A stretch of 64,000 bases of DNA from Bradyrhizobium monzae (GTDB lineage Bacteria; Pseudomonadota; Alphaproteobacteria; Rhizobiales; Xanthobacteraceae). Positions within the stretch are counted from its first letter, which is position 1, and each line of letters opens with the position of its first letter. The notes beneath the pieces were generated by a model, which was not told the DNA's origin, did not search any database, and was given only the letters and a program-made list of their open reading frames with translations. The stretch is from contig NZ_JAIRDQ010000001.1 of NCBI RefSeq assembly GCF_021458635.1, forward strand, positions 744,001 to 808,000, given 5' to 3'. The position numbers and the translations under genes were made by a program. This document shows, one piece after another, positions 8,439 through 16,757 of this stretch.

Positions 8439-9109
8439 TCCCCGTATCCGCGCAGCCGCTCAACATTGAGAATGGTGACGCCGCCGTACTCCAGCCGCAG
8501 CAGTCCCTCCTTCTCCAGCCGGTTCAGCGCGCGGTTGGCGTTCTGCCTGGACATGCCCGAGAGCGCACCGATCTCCTCCTGGGTGATCTCCAGATGTGCG
8601 GTCGATTCCGGATAGAGGATCGGGTTGAACAGCGAGGCAATGCTCCGGGCAAGCCGAGAGGTCGCATCGAGCGTGCGGTTGACCTCGAGCATGCCGATGA
8701 ACTGGCCGAGCCGCTCGTTGAGCTGACGCACCAGGAAGCGGTTGAAGCCGACGCTGTTCTCGAACAGCCACATGAAGGCCGAGCGTTCCATCAACGCAAC
8801 GCGGCTGTCGCGCAGCGCGACCACGTCGTAGCGGCGCGGCTCGTTCTTGAGCACGCTGCCCTCGCCGAACCAGGCGCCCGCCGTGAGCCCCGCAAGGCTC
8901 GTCTCCTTGCCGTCGCGCGAAACCCCGCCCATGCGGGCAAGGCCGCTCACCATGCCGGCCCAATAATCGAATTTGTCGCCGCGCATGAACACGGTCTCAC
9001 CGGTGCCGTAGGACCGCTCCGTAATCCCGGCGCGGGCCACCTCGATCTCCGCTGGCGTGAGCTCGCGCGCCCAGGCGGCGACGCGCTTCAGTTGATCCTC
9101 TGAAATCAT
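8435..9109 (-). CDS. Crp/Fnr family transcriptional regulator
   Basis: A 224-residue regulator. Residues about 20-130 form a cyclic-nucleotide-binding type beta roll (GETVFMRGDKFDYWAGMVSGLARM, then GAWFGEGSVLKNEPRRYDVVAL). A C-terminal winged helix follows, with recognition region ITQEEIGALSGMSRQNANRALNRLEKEG (residues about 175-202). No N-terminal cysteine set for an Fe-S cluster is present, so it is not a classical Fnr. It is divergent from the liv/acyl-CoA ligase operon starting at 9448, so it is a candidate regulator of that operon or of itself. A palindrome lies 42 bases before its start. Confidence 0.9.
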   Translation of the reverse strand: MISEDQLKRVAAWARELTPAEIEVARAGITERSYGTGETVFMRGDKFDYWAGMVSGLARMGGVSRDGKETSLAGLTAGAWFGEGSVLKNEPRRYDVVALRDSRVALMERSAFMWLFENSVGFNRFLVRQLNERLGQFIGMLEVNRTLDATSRLARSIASLFNPILYPESTAHLEITQEEIGALSGMSRQNANRALNRLEKEGLLRLEYGGVTILNVERLRGYGD

Positions 9110-9447
9110 GACCCCGAAGCCAGTCGCACCGTTTCTTCACCCCGTCCTTCTGTTGCACTGCAACACGATCATTCCGGCCACCATCCGACGAAAGGTGTAG
9201 GGCCACGGCCGCCCGAAAAACTTTGTCGCAGAATTGTCAGGCCGAAGACATTTCAAAATAGCGCTTTCCCCTATTGAGAGCCACCTCGGGTGATGCGGCT
9301 TTTGATCCCAAACGGGTACGAAAGTGGCGCGGCTCCTGACGAGACCATGTGCTGCATGGCCTCACAGTCATGACCGTACTAGGATTGCCCGAGAGGAACA
9401 GACGAAGAGCGCCACTCAATGCGCCATCACCGGGAGGGATTTGTTTG
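9110..9447. other. Divergent promoter region
   Basis: This 338-base stretch separates the Crp/Fnr gene from the second liv operon. Besides the 9151-9165 palindrome it contains GGGAGGGA at 9432-9439, which serves as the ribosome site for the GTG start at 9448. No gene is supported inside it. Confidence 0.6.
9151..9165. promoter_or_regulatory. 15-bp perfect palindrome, candidate operator
   Basis: TGTTGCA, a central C, then TGCAACA form a perfect inverted repeat. It sits 42 bases upstream of the Crp/Fnr start codon and about 280 bases upstream of livG on the other strand. Its position suits autoregulation of the regulator gene. It does not match the classical CRP (TGTGA-N6-TCACA) or FNR (TTGAT-N4-ATCAA) boxes. 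Confidence 0.5.
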
Positions 9448-10269
9448 GTGGCTACCAGTCTCGAAGTGCGCGGCGTGTCCTTGCGGTTCGGCGGCGTTCG
9501 CGCGCTGACCGACGTCAGCTTCGCCATCAACGAGGGCGAGCTGTTCTCGATCATCGGCCCTAACGGGGCCGGCAAGACCTCGATCGTGAATTGCATTTCC
9601 GGGCGCTACAAGCCGACCGAAGGCCACCTGTTCTACCAGGGCCGCGACATCACCGGCCTGACGCCGAATGCACGTCCCAAGCTCGGCATCGGCCGCACCT
9701 TCCAGAACCTCGCTTTGTTCCACCACATGAGCGTGCTCGACAACATCATGGTCGGCCGCCATCACCTCCTGAACAATAATTTCCTCACGGGCTCTTTGTA
9801 CTGGCTCACCGGTGCGCGCAAGGAAGAGCTGGAGCATCGCCGCAAGGTCGAGGAGATCATCGACTTCCTCGATCTCCAATCGGTGCGAAAAGCGCAAGCC
9901 GGCACCCTCTCCTACGGCCTGCGCAAGCGCGTCGAGCTCGCCCGCGCCATGGCGCTGGAGCCGCGCCTCATCCTCCTGGACGAGCCGATGGCCGGCATGA
10001 ACTTCGAGGAGAAGGAGGACATGGCCCGCTACATCGTCGACCTCAACGAGGAGTTCGGGATGACGGTGGTGATGATCGAGCACGACATGGGCGTGGTGAT
10101 GGACATCTCCCATCGCGTCATGGTGCTGGATTTCGGCCGCAAGATCGCCGAGGGCGATCCCGCCGCCGTGCTCGCCGATCCCCACGTCAGGCGCGCCTAT
10201 CTCGGTGAGGAGGACGAGGTGCTGGTCGATCCCGACGACGCGCCGCCGGCGCAGGAGAGCGCGGCATGA
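9448..10269 (+). CDS. livG: Branched-chain amino acid-type ABC transporter ATP-binding protein LivG
   Basis: A 273-residue ATPase. The GTG at 9448 (VATSLEVRGVSLRFGGVRAL) is selected by a GGGAGGGA site 8 bases upstream; an upstream ATG at 9349 would add an untypical tail. Walker A is GPNGAGKT near residue 40, followed by GIGRTFQNLALF, signature LSYGLRKRVELARAMA and Walker B LILLDEPMAGM. The C-terminus is longer than in the first LivG, with an acidic tail (EEDEVLVDPDDAPPAQE). It overlaps the acyl-CoA ligase gene by 4 bases (ATGA), so transporter and ligase are coupled. Confidence 0.94.
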   Translation: MATSLEVRGVSLRFGGVRALTDVSFAINEGELFSIIGPNGAGKTSIVNCISGRYKPTEGHLFYQGRDITGLTPNARPKLGIGRTFQNLALFHHMSVLDNIMVGRHHLLNNNFLTGSLYWLTGARKEELEHRRKVEEIIDFLDLQSVRKAQAGTLSYGLRKRVELARAMALEPRLILLDEPMAGMNFEEKEDMARYIVDLNEEFGMTVVMIEHDMGVVMDISHRVMVLDFGRKIAEGDPAAVLADPHVRRAYLGEEDEVLVDPDDAPPAQESAA

Positions 10270-12197
10270 TGGATTACGCAGGCCGCGTTGCGCAGGCCGA
10301 CACCTATCCAAAGATGCTCCGGCTCAATGCGAGGGAGCATGGCAACGAGATCGCGCTGCGCGAAAAGGATCTCGGCCTCTGGCGCCCTTTTACCTGGAAC
10401 GACTACCAGGCCCGCGTGCGCGATTTCGCGCTCGGGCTGGTCGAACTTGGCCTTTGCCGCGGCGATGTCATCGGCATCATCGGCGACAACCGGCCGGACT
10501 GGGTTGCGGCGGAAGTAGCCGCCCACGCGATCGGCGGGTTGAGCCTCGGGCTCTATCGCGACGTGCTCGATGAAGAGGCTTCATATCTGCTCAATTACGG
10601 CGAGGCCCAGCTCGTCTTCGCCGAAGATGAGGAGCAGGTCGACAAGCTGCTGGCGCTGGCCGAGCGCGTGCCGCGACTGAAGCACATCATCTATTCCGAT
10701 CCGCGCGGCATGCGGAAATACGACGACCCCAGGCTGATGTCGGCGGAAAGATTCGCCGGACTTGGCCGAACGCGTGCCACACGCGAGCCGGAGCTTTACG
10801 ACCGGCTCGTCGACGCCACCGAGGGCGAAGACGTCGCGATTCTCTGCACAACCTCAGGCACCACATCTCAGCCAAAGCTCGCGATGCTCGCCGCCGGCCG
10901 CGTGCTCAGCCACTGCGCGACCTATCTCGCTTTCGACCCCAAAGGCCCCGACGATGAATACGTCTCGGTTCTGCCGCTGCCGTGGATCATGGAGCAGGTC
11001 TATGTGCTCGGCAAAGGCCTGCTCTGCCGGATGAAGATCAACTTCGTCGAAGAGCCGGACACCATGATGAACGATCTGCGCGAGATTGCGCCGACGTTCG
11101 TGCTGTTCGCGCCGCGCGTCTGGGAATCGATCGCTGCCGACGTCCGCGCCAAGGTGATGGACGCAACGCCGTTCAAGCAGCGGCTGTTCGATATCGGCAT
11201 GAGGTCGGGCCTCGCAGCGCTCGAGCAGGGCAAACGCTCGGGCTTTGCCGATGCGATCCTGTTCCGCGCCCTGCGCGACCGGCTCGGCTTCACGCGGCTG
11301 CGCTCGGCCGCCACCGGCGGCGCGGCACTCGGGCCCGATACCTTCAAGTTCTTCCAGGCCATGGGCGTGCCGCTGCGCACGCTCTATGGGCAAACCGAAC
11401 TGCTGGGAGCCTACACGCTGCATCCCGCGGGCAAGGTCGATCCTGACACGACCGGCGTGCCGATGGCCGACAGCGTCCAGATCCGCATCGACAATGCCGA
11501 TATCCACGGCGTCGGCGAGATCGTGGTGAGACATCCCAACATGTTCCTCGGCTATTACAAGAACCCGGAAGCGAGTATCGCCGACATCCGGGACGGCTGG
11601 ATGCTGTCGGGTGACGCTGGCTACTTCAACAACAATCAGCAGCTTGTCGTCATCGACCGCATCAAGGATCTCGCCGAGACCTCGCGCGGCGAGCGCTTCT
11701 CGCCACAGTTCATCGAGAACAAGCTGAAATTCTCGCCTTACATCGCCGAGGCGGTGGTGCTGGGCGCCGGCCGCGACGCGCTCGCGGCGATGATCTGCAT
11801 CCGCTACTCCATCATCTCGAAATGGGCGGAGAAGAACCGCCTCTCCTTCACCACCTACAGCGACCTCGCCTCGCGGCCCGAGGTCTATGCGCTGCTCCGC
11901 AAGGAAGTCGAGACCGTCAATTCCACGCTGCCGCCGGCGCAACGCATCTCGCGCTTCCTGCTGCTCTACAAGGAGCTGGATGCCGACGACGGCGAGCTCA
12001 CCCGCACGCGAAAGGTGCGCCGCGGCGTCATCAACGAGAAATACGAAGGCATCATCGACGCAATCTATCGCGGCACCGCCGACATCCCCGTCGACACCGT
12101 GATCCGCTTCCAGGACGGCACCACGCAGAGGGTGCGAACTACGTTACGGGTGGTGGATCTCGGCGGATATGGCCCCATGGCGGAGGCCGCGGAGTGA
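10266..12197 (+). CDS. AMP-dependent acyl-CoA synthetase (long-chain acyl-CoA ligase type)
   Basis: A 643-residue ANL-superfamily enzyme that activates a carboxylic acid with ATP and joins it to CoA. The AMP-binding P-loop reads CTTSGTTSQPKLAM near residue 195, with Ser-Gln in place of the more usual Gly-x and Leu in place of Gly after Lys. YGQTELLGAY near residue 376, SGDAGYFNNNQQLVVIDRIKDL near 450 and ERFSPQFIENKLKFSP near 478 are the other core motifs. The length and the long C-terminal part resemble FadD15-like ligases. Its position inside a liv operon suggests that the imported substrate is an organic acid activated on entry, which is an inference. Confidence 0.9.
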   Translation: MMDYAGRVAQADTYPKMLRLNAREHGNEIALREKDLGLWRPFTWNDYQARVRDFALGLVELGLCRGDVIGIIGDNRPDWVAAEVAAHAIGGLSLGLYRDVLDEEASYLLNYGEAQLVFAEDEEQVDKLLALAERVPRLKHIIYSDPRGMRKYDDPRLMSAERFAGLGRTRATREPELYDRLVDATEGEDVAILCTTSGTTSQPKLAMLAAGRVLSHCATYLAFDPKGPDDEYVSVLPLPWIMEQVYVLGKGLLCRMKINFVEEPDTMMNDLREIAPTFVLFAPRVWESIAADVRAKVMDATPFKQRLFDIGMRSGLAALEQGKRSGFADAILFRALRDRLGFTRLRSAATGGAALGPDTFKFFQAMGVPLRTLYGQTELLGAYTLHPAGKVDPDTTGVPMADSVQIRIDNADIHGVGEIVVRHPNMFLGYYKNPEASIADIRDGWMLSGDAGYFNNNQQLVVIDRIKDLAETSRGERFSPQFIENKLKFSPYIAEAVVLGAGRDALAAMICIRYSIISKWAEKNRLSFTTYSDLASRPEVYALLRKEVETVNSTLPPAQRISRFLLLYKELDADDGELTRTRKVRRGVINEKYEGIIDAIYRGTADIPVDTVIRFQDGTTQRVRTTLRVVDLGGYGPMAEAAE

Positions 12198-12234
12198 AAT
12201 CGCTTCCAGTCCAGCACGCGCTGCCAGTCGATGC

Positions 12235-12371
12235 GCCCTCTCCCCTTGTGGGCGAGGGCATCTCCGCCGTCAGCCTCACCCTCACTCGGGTGAGGGGTGC
12301 TCTCTCCGCACCGTCACCCCTCACCCGTCTTCGCTTCGCGAAGCCACCCTCTCCCACAAGGGGAGCGGGTG
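12235..12371. repeat. Intergenic palindromic repeat between ligase and livH
   Basis: Outer arms (12235-12259, CTCTCCCCTTGTGGG type, and 12343-12371, CCCACAAGGGGAG type) are inverted. A second inner inverted pair (CGGGTGAGGGGTG with CACCCCTCACCCG) is nested inside. It fills most of the 211-base gap within an otherwise tight operon. It would form a long hairpin in the transcript and may affect expression of the downstream permease genes. Confidence 0.75.
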
Positions 12372-12408
12372 CACCGTCATCGCTTCTGCATCCTGCGCGG
12401 ACATCGAC

Positions 12409-13302
12409 ATGAACACCGCCTTCCTCATTCAGCTCCTGGTCAACGGCCTCGTGGTCGGCACGCTCTATGGCGTGGTCGCGATGTCGTTCGTGCTGATCTA
12501 CAAGGCAACGCAGGTCGTCAATTTCGCGCAAGGTGAATTGCTGCTGGTCGGCGCCTGGGTATGCTGGACGCTGCTCGCCAAATACCAGGTGCCGTTCTGG
12601 ATCGGTATGCCGATGACGCTGGTGTTCATGTTCGTGTTCGGCATCGCGATCCAGGTGCTGATCCTAAGGCCGATGATCGGCGAACCCATCATCGCCGTGA
12701 TCATGGTGACGATCGGCCTCTCCACCGTGCTGCAGGCGGCGCTGAAATGGATGTTCGGCGTCAACCCGCAGCCGTTCCCGCGCGTATTCGAGAGCCAGTC
12801 GGTCGGCCTGTTCGGCCTCCAGATCCAGACCGTCTATGTCATGAGCCTGGTGGTGTCGGTCGCCATGATGATCGGCATGGCCTGGTTTTTCCGCGCCTCG
12901 AAATACGGCCTTGCGATGCGCGCCACTGCGTTCAACCAGCAGGTGGCGCAGTCGCTCGGCATCTCCGTGAAGAGCGTGTTTGCGATGGCCTGGGCGATCT
13001 CGGCCACCGTCTCCGCGGTCGCGGGCGTCGTCGTCGCCGTGGTGAACGGCGTATCCTCGGGCCTGGCCGCCTACGGCATCAAGGTGTTTCCGGCGGCAAT
13101 CCTCGGCGGGCTCGACTCGGTCGGCGGCGCTGTGCTCGGCGGCATCATCATCGGGCTGCTCGAGAACATCGCGCAATATGTCGACAGCGAATATTTGCAC
13201 TGGGGCAATCTCTACGAGATCGCGCCGTTCTACGTCCTCATCATCGTGCTGATGATCAAGCCCTATGGCCTGTTCGGCACCCACGACATCGAGCGGATCT
13301 GA
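12409..13302 (+). CDS. livH: Branched-chain amino acid-type ABC transporter permease LivH
   Basis: A 297-residue permease starting MNTAFLIQLLVNGLVVGTLYGVVAMSFVLIY. The ATG at 12409 is used because residues read upstream come from the intergenic repeat. TQVVNFAQGELLLVGAWV is the family-typical second segment and KYGLAMRATAFNQQVAQSLGISV the ATPase-contact loop. About eight membrane helices are seen. It pairs with the LivM encoded 3 bases downstream, and together they are served by the ATPases at 9448 and 15853. Confidence 0.94.
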   Translation: MNTAFLIQLLVNGLVVGTLYGVVAMSFVLIYKATQVVNFAQGELLLVGAWVCWTLLAKYQVPFWIGMPMTLVFMFVFGIAIQVLILRPMIGEPIIAVIMVTIGLSTVLQAALKWMFGVNPQPFPRVFESQSVGLFGLQIQTVYVMSLVVSVAMMIGMAWFFRASKYGLAMRATAFNQQVAQSLGISVKSVFAMAWAISATVSAVAGVVVAVVNGVSSGLAAYGIKVFPAAILGGLDSVGGAVLGGIIIGLLENIAQYVDSEYLHWGNLYEIAPFYVLIIVLMIKPYGLFGTHDIERI

Positions 13303-13305
13303 TCC

Positions 13306-14379
13306 ATGGCCGGCCCTGCCCTCATCCCTGCTGGTGATTTCCGCACCTCTTACGCGGCCGACACCACGATCTTCCCGACCACGACCAGCCGCAACTTTGC
13401 GATTGTCGGCGTGCTGCTGCTCTGCCTCGTGCCGCAAGTCCTCGGCGGCTACTGGCTCAGCATCATGATCCAGATCGGCATCTTCTCGATTGCGGCGCTG
13501 GGGCTGAACATCCTGGTCGGCTTCACCGGTCAGATCTCGATCGGGCACGCCGCCTTCTTCCTGCTCGGCGCCTTCACCTCGGCCTACATCTCCAACAACG
13601 CGCCGATCCCGGTGTTCTTCGCGATCCCGCTTGCGGGTGTCGTCACCGCACTGGTCGGGCTGATCTTCGGCATTCCGGCGGCGCGGCTGAAGGGTCTTTA
13701 CCTCGTCATCGCGACGCTGGCCGCCCAATATATCCTGCTCGACTTCTTCTCCCGCGCCGAATGGTTTTCCGGCGGCTCCGTGCCGGCGAGCGCCGAGCCG
13801 TTCTCGATCTTCGGCTATACGCTTCGCGGCGACCGGCAATATTTCTACGTCGTGCTGGCCTATGTGCTTGCGAGCTACATCCTCGTCACTAATCTGATGC
13901 GCACGCGCGACGGCCGCGCGCTGGTGGCGATCCGCGACCATTATCTCTCCGCCGAGATCATGGGCATCAACCTCACCAAATACCGCACCCTGTCGTTCGG
14001 CCTTGCCGCCTTCTTCGCCGGCATCGCCGGCGCGCTCTATGCGCACTATCAGAACGTGGTCTCGCAGGAAGGTTTCGGCATCGAGCGCTCGATCCTGTTC
14101 CTCGCCATGATCATCATTGGCGGCACCGGCTCGATCATGGGCACGCTGATGGGCACGGCCTTCGTGGTGCTGCTGCCGGAATCGATGGAATTGCTCAGCC
14201 TGTACCTGAAGGGCGGCGCGATCGACAAGGCCCTGTCGCTCAACAACAACATCACCTTCCTGCGCGAGATCGCGATCGGGGTCATCATCATCGCGTTCTT
14301 GATGTTCGAGCCTGACGGGCTCGCCCATCGCTGGCGGCAGATCAAGGCGTACTGGAAGCTCTACCCGTTCTCGCATTGA
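13306..14379 (+). CDS. livM: Branched-chain amino acid-type ABC transporter permease LivM
   Basis: A 357-residue permease with about nine hydrophobic helices. A 30-residue polar head precedes the first helix. Family motifs are GLNILVGFTGQISIGHAAFFLLGAF (near residue 65) and DGRALVAIRDHYLSAEIMGINL (near 203), the latter being the EAA-like loop. It ends ... RQIKAYWKLYPFSH. It sits directly behind livH in the same operon and completes the channel. Confidence 0.94.
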   Translation: MAGPALIPAGDFRTSYAADTTIFPTTTSRNFAIVGVLLLCLVPQVLGGYWLSIMIQIGIFSIAALGLNILVGFTGQISIGHAAFFLLGAFTSAYISNNAPIPVFFAIPLAGVVTALVGLIFGIPAARLKGLYLVIATLAAQYILLDFFSRAEWFSGGSVPASAEPFSIFGYTLRGDRQYFYVVLAYVLASYILVTNLMRTRDGRALVAIRDHYLSAEIMGINLTKYRTLSFGLAAFFAGIAGALYAHYQNVVSQEGFGIERSILFLAMIIIGGTGSIMGTLMGTAFVVLLPESMELLSLYLKGGAIDKALSLNNNITFLREIAIGVIIIAFLMFEPDGLAHRWRQIKAYWKLYPFSH

Positions 14380-14422
14380 GCGCGGAAACTTCATTTAAAC
14401 AATAAACCGGAGGAACCGACCC

Positions 14423-15706
14423 ATGAAGATGAAGGCCCTTTTGAGCACCGCATCGCTCGCGATCGCGATTGCCGCATTCTCGGCCACCGCGCAGGCGCAG
14501 ATCGCCATCGGCCATCTTGCCGATTATTCCGGCGGCACCTCCGATGTCGGCACGCCTTACGGCCAGGCTGTCGCCGACACATTTGCCTGGGTCAACAAGA
14601 ACGGCGGTGTTGGCGGCAAGCAGCTCAACGTCGACACCAACGACTACGGCTACCAGGTGCCGAAGGCGATCGCGCTCTACAAGAAGTGGTCGGCGCCCGA
14701 CAGCAAGGTCGCGGCCATCATGGGCTGGGGTACCGCCGACACCGAAGCGCTGACCGGCTTCCTCGCCCAGGACAAGATCCCCGACCTCTCCGGCTCCTAC
14801 GCCGCAGCCCTGACCGATCCCGAAGGCACCAGCGGCAAGGCGAAACCCGCTCCCTACAATTTCTTCTACGGCCCGAGCTATTCGGATTCGCTCCGCGCGA
14901 TGCTGATCTGGGCGGCGGAAGACTGGAAGGCCAAGGGTAAGCCCGGCAAGCCGAAATTCGTCCACATGGGCGCCAACCATCCCTATCCGAACGCGCCGAA
15001 GGCCGCCGGCGAAGCCATGGCGCAGGAGCTCGGCTTCGAGGTGCTGCCGCCGCTGGTGTTCGCGCTCGCGCCGGGTGACTACAGCGCGCAGTGCCTGAGC
15101 CTGAAATCGTCCGGCGCCAACTACGCCTATCTCGGCAACACCGCGGCCTCCAACATCTCGGTGATGAAGGCCTGCAAGACCGCCGGCGTCGACATTCAGT
15201 TCATGGGTAATGTCTGGGGCATGGACGAGAACGCCGCCAAGACCGCGGGCGACGCCGCCGACGGCGTCATCTTCCCGCTGCGCACCGCGGTGAGCTGGGG
15301 CGGCGATGCGCCCGGCATGAAGACGGTGATGGAGATCTCCAAGATGTCCGATCCCACCGGCAAGGTTTATCGTCCCGTGCACTACGTCGCGGCCGTCTGC
15401 TCGGCGCTGTACATGAAGGAAGCGCTCGACTGGGCCACCAAGAACGGCGGCGCCACCGGCGACAACGTCGTGAAGGGTTTCTATCAGAAGAAGGACTGGG
15501 TGCCGGCCGGCATGGAAGGCGTCTGCGCGCCCTCGACCTGGACCGACAAAGACCATCGCGGCACGCTGAAGGTCGAGCTCTATCGCACCAAGATCTCGGG
15601 CGCGACCGACGGCGATCTCAACGACCTCATGGCCAAGGGCACCATCAAGCTCGAGAAGGTCAAGACCGTCGAGCTGCCGCGCAAGCCGGAACTGCTGGGC
15701 TGGTAA
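14423..15706 (+). CDS. ABC transporter periplasmic binding protein, Peripla_BP_6 family
   Basis: A 427-residue binding protein with a GGAGGAA ribosome site and a clear signal peptide (hydrophobic core residues 9-24, likely cleavage after TAQA). The mature start QIAIGHLADYSGGTSDVGTPYGQAVADTF replaces the usual VGxxxPLTG with a variant seen in liv-like systems for non-amino-acid substrates. It lies in the operon with an acyl-CoA ligase, so an acid (aromatic or fatty) is a reasonable but unproven ligand. It differs clearly in sequence from the binding protein at 3158-4348. Confidence 0.9.
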   Translation: MKMKALLSTASLAIAIAAFSATAQAQIAIGHLADYSGGTSDVGTPYGQAVADTFAWVNKNGGVGGKQLNVDTNDYGYQVPKAIALYKKWSAPDSKVAAIMGWGTADTEALTGFLAQDKIPDLSGSYAAALTDPEGTSGKAKPAPYNFFYGPSYSDSLRAMLIWAAEDWKAKGKPGKPKFVHMGANHPYPNAPKAAGEAMAQELGFEVLPPLVFALAPGDYSAQCLSLKSSGANYAYLGNTAASNISVMKACKTAGVDIQFMGNVWGMDENAAKTAGDAADGVIFPLRTAVSWGGDAPGMKTVMEISKMSDPTGKVYRPVHYVAAVCSALYMKEALDWATKNGGATGDNVVKGFYQKKDWVPAGMEGVCAPSTWTDKDHRGTLKVELYRTKISGATDGDLNDLMAKGTIKLEKVKTVELPRKPELLGW

Positions 15707-15716
15707 TGTAATCAGT

Positions 15717-15827
15717 GTCATGGCCGGGCAAAAGCGCGAACCGCGTCTTCGCGAAGATGTCCCGGCCGTCCACGCCTGACCACTCGGCACGAAGTACGTG
15801 GAGGCCCGGGACAGGGCCGGGCATGAC
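15717..15827. repeat. Intergenic palindromic repeat (GTCATGGCCGGGC type)
   Basis: A GTCATGGCCGGGC arm at 15717 and a GTCCCGGCCGTCCACG segment are matched in inverted order by ACGTGGAGGCCCGGGAC and GGGCCGGGCATGACC at 15796-15827. It is related to the element at 3012-3093 but carries a longer, more diverged centre. It occupies the gap between the binding-protein gene and livF. Confidence 0.75.
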
Positions 15828-15852
15828 CAGCGGAGCAATTGGCAGTACACGA

Positions 15853-16692
15853 ATGACCGACATCCTCGAAGCACCTCACGCCAAGCCAACCGCCGTGGCC
15901 CCCGCGCCCCTCCTCGCCGTGCGCAACATCGAGGTCGTCTACGACGACGTCATCCTGGTGCTCCGTGGCCTCAGCCTCGACGTCCCCAAGGGCGCGATCG
16001 TGGCGCTGTTGGGCGCGAACGGTGCCGGCAAGTCGACGACGCTGAAGGCGATCTCGGGGCTGCTCAAAACCGAAGACGGCGAGGTCACGCGCGGCGAGAT
16101 CCTGTTCGAGGGCGAGCCTATCGCTGGCATCGATCCCGACAAGATCGTCCGCCGCGGCATCTTCCAGGTCATGGAGGGCCGACGCATCGTCGCCGACATG
16201 ACGTCGCTGGAAAACCTCAAGCTTGGCGCCTTCACCCGCAGGGATCGCGGGGTCGACGCCGACCTCGAGATGGTCTTCGACTATTTCCCGCGCCTGAAGG
16301 AGCGCACGGGACTGGCCGGCTATCTCTCCGGTGGCGAGCAGCAGATGCTCGCGATCGGCCGCGCGCTGATGGCGCGCCCGAAGATGATCTTGATGGACGA
16401 GCCGTCGATGGGCCTGTCGCCGCTGCTGGTGAAGGAGGTGTTCTCGATCATCCAGAAGATCAACCGCGACCTCGGCGTCACCATCCTGCTGGTGGAGCAG
16501 AACGCGCGCGCCGCGTTGTCGGTGGCAAGCCACGGCTACATCATGGAGCAAGGCAAGGTCGTGCTCGACGGCACCGCCGACGAGCTGCGTGACAACGAGG
16601 ACGTCAAGGAGTTCTACCTCGGCGGCGCCGGCGACCAGCGCAAGAGCTTCAAGAACCTGAAGAGCTTCAAGCGCCGCAAGCGCTGGCTTTGA
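15853..16692 (+). CDS. livF: Branched-chain amino acid-type ABC transporter ATP-binding protein LivF
   Basis: A 279-residue ATPase starting MTDILEAPHAKPTAV; the reading frame before 15853 is the repeat element. Walker A is GANGAGKST near residue 56, then FQVMEGRRIVADMTSLENL (the LivF-type Q-loop region), signature YLSGGEQQMLAIGRALM, Walker B MILMDEPSMGLSP and the H-loop region. A basic tail ends KNLKSFKRRKRWL, which is longer than in most LivF proteins. It is the last gene of the second liv operon and is followed by a hairpin repeat. Confidence 0.94.
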   Translation: MTDILEAPHAKPTAVAPAPLLAVRNIEVVYDDVILVLRGLSLDVPKGAIVALLGANGAGKSTTLKAISGLLKTEDGEVTRGEILFEGEPIAGIDPDKIVRRGIFQVMEGRRIVADMTSLENLKLGAFTRRDRGVDADLEMVFDYFPRLKERTGLAGYLSGGEQQMLAIGRALMARPKMILMDEPSMGLSPLLVKEVFSIIQKINRDLGVTILLVEQNARAALSVASHGYIMEQGKVVLDGTADELRDNEDVKEFYLGGAGDQRKSFKNLKSFKRRKRWL

Positions 16693-16696
16693 CAGA

Positions 16697-16740
16697 GCGT
16701 TTTCAAGCGAAGTGGGAACCGGTTCGCGTGAAGAAAACGC
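16697..16740. terminator. Hairpin repeat between convergent genes
   Basis: GCGTTTTC (16697-16704) pairs with GAAAACGC (16733-16740), with AACCGG in the loop region. It lies exactly between the stop of livF and the stop of the convergent AGE-family gene. This GCGTTTTCAAGCGAAGTGG-type unit is a dispersed repeat in Bradyrhizobium. A role as a bidirectional terminator is inferred from its position. Confidence 0.6.
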
Positions 16741-16757
16741 GTCAAAATAAAAGAGTC

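Noticed and set aside
7244..9103. A 619-codon open frame on the plus strand
   Set aside because: It overlaps the MFS gene in another frame and the Crp/Fnr gene on the other strand. The translation is arginine-rich without domains.
12664..14394. A 576-codon open frame on the minus strand
   Set aside because: It lies opposite livH and livM, is extremely rich in Asp, Glu, His and Arg and matches no family. It is a mirror image of GC-rich coding sequence.
14342..15889. A 515-codon open frame on the minus strand
   Set aside because: It is antisense to the binding-protein gene, which has a signal peptide and family motifs. Its composition is typical of a shadow frame.
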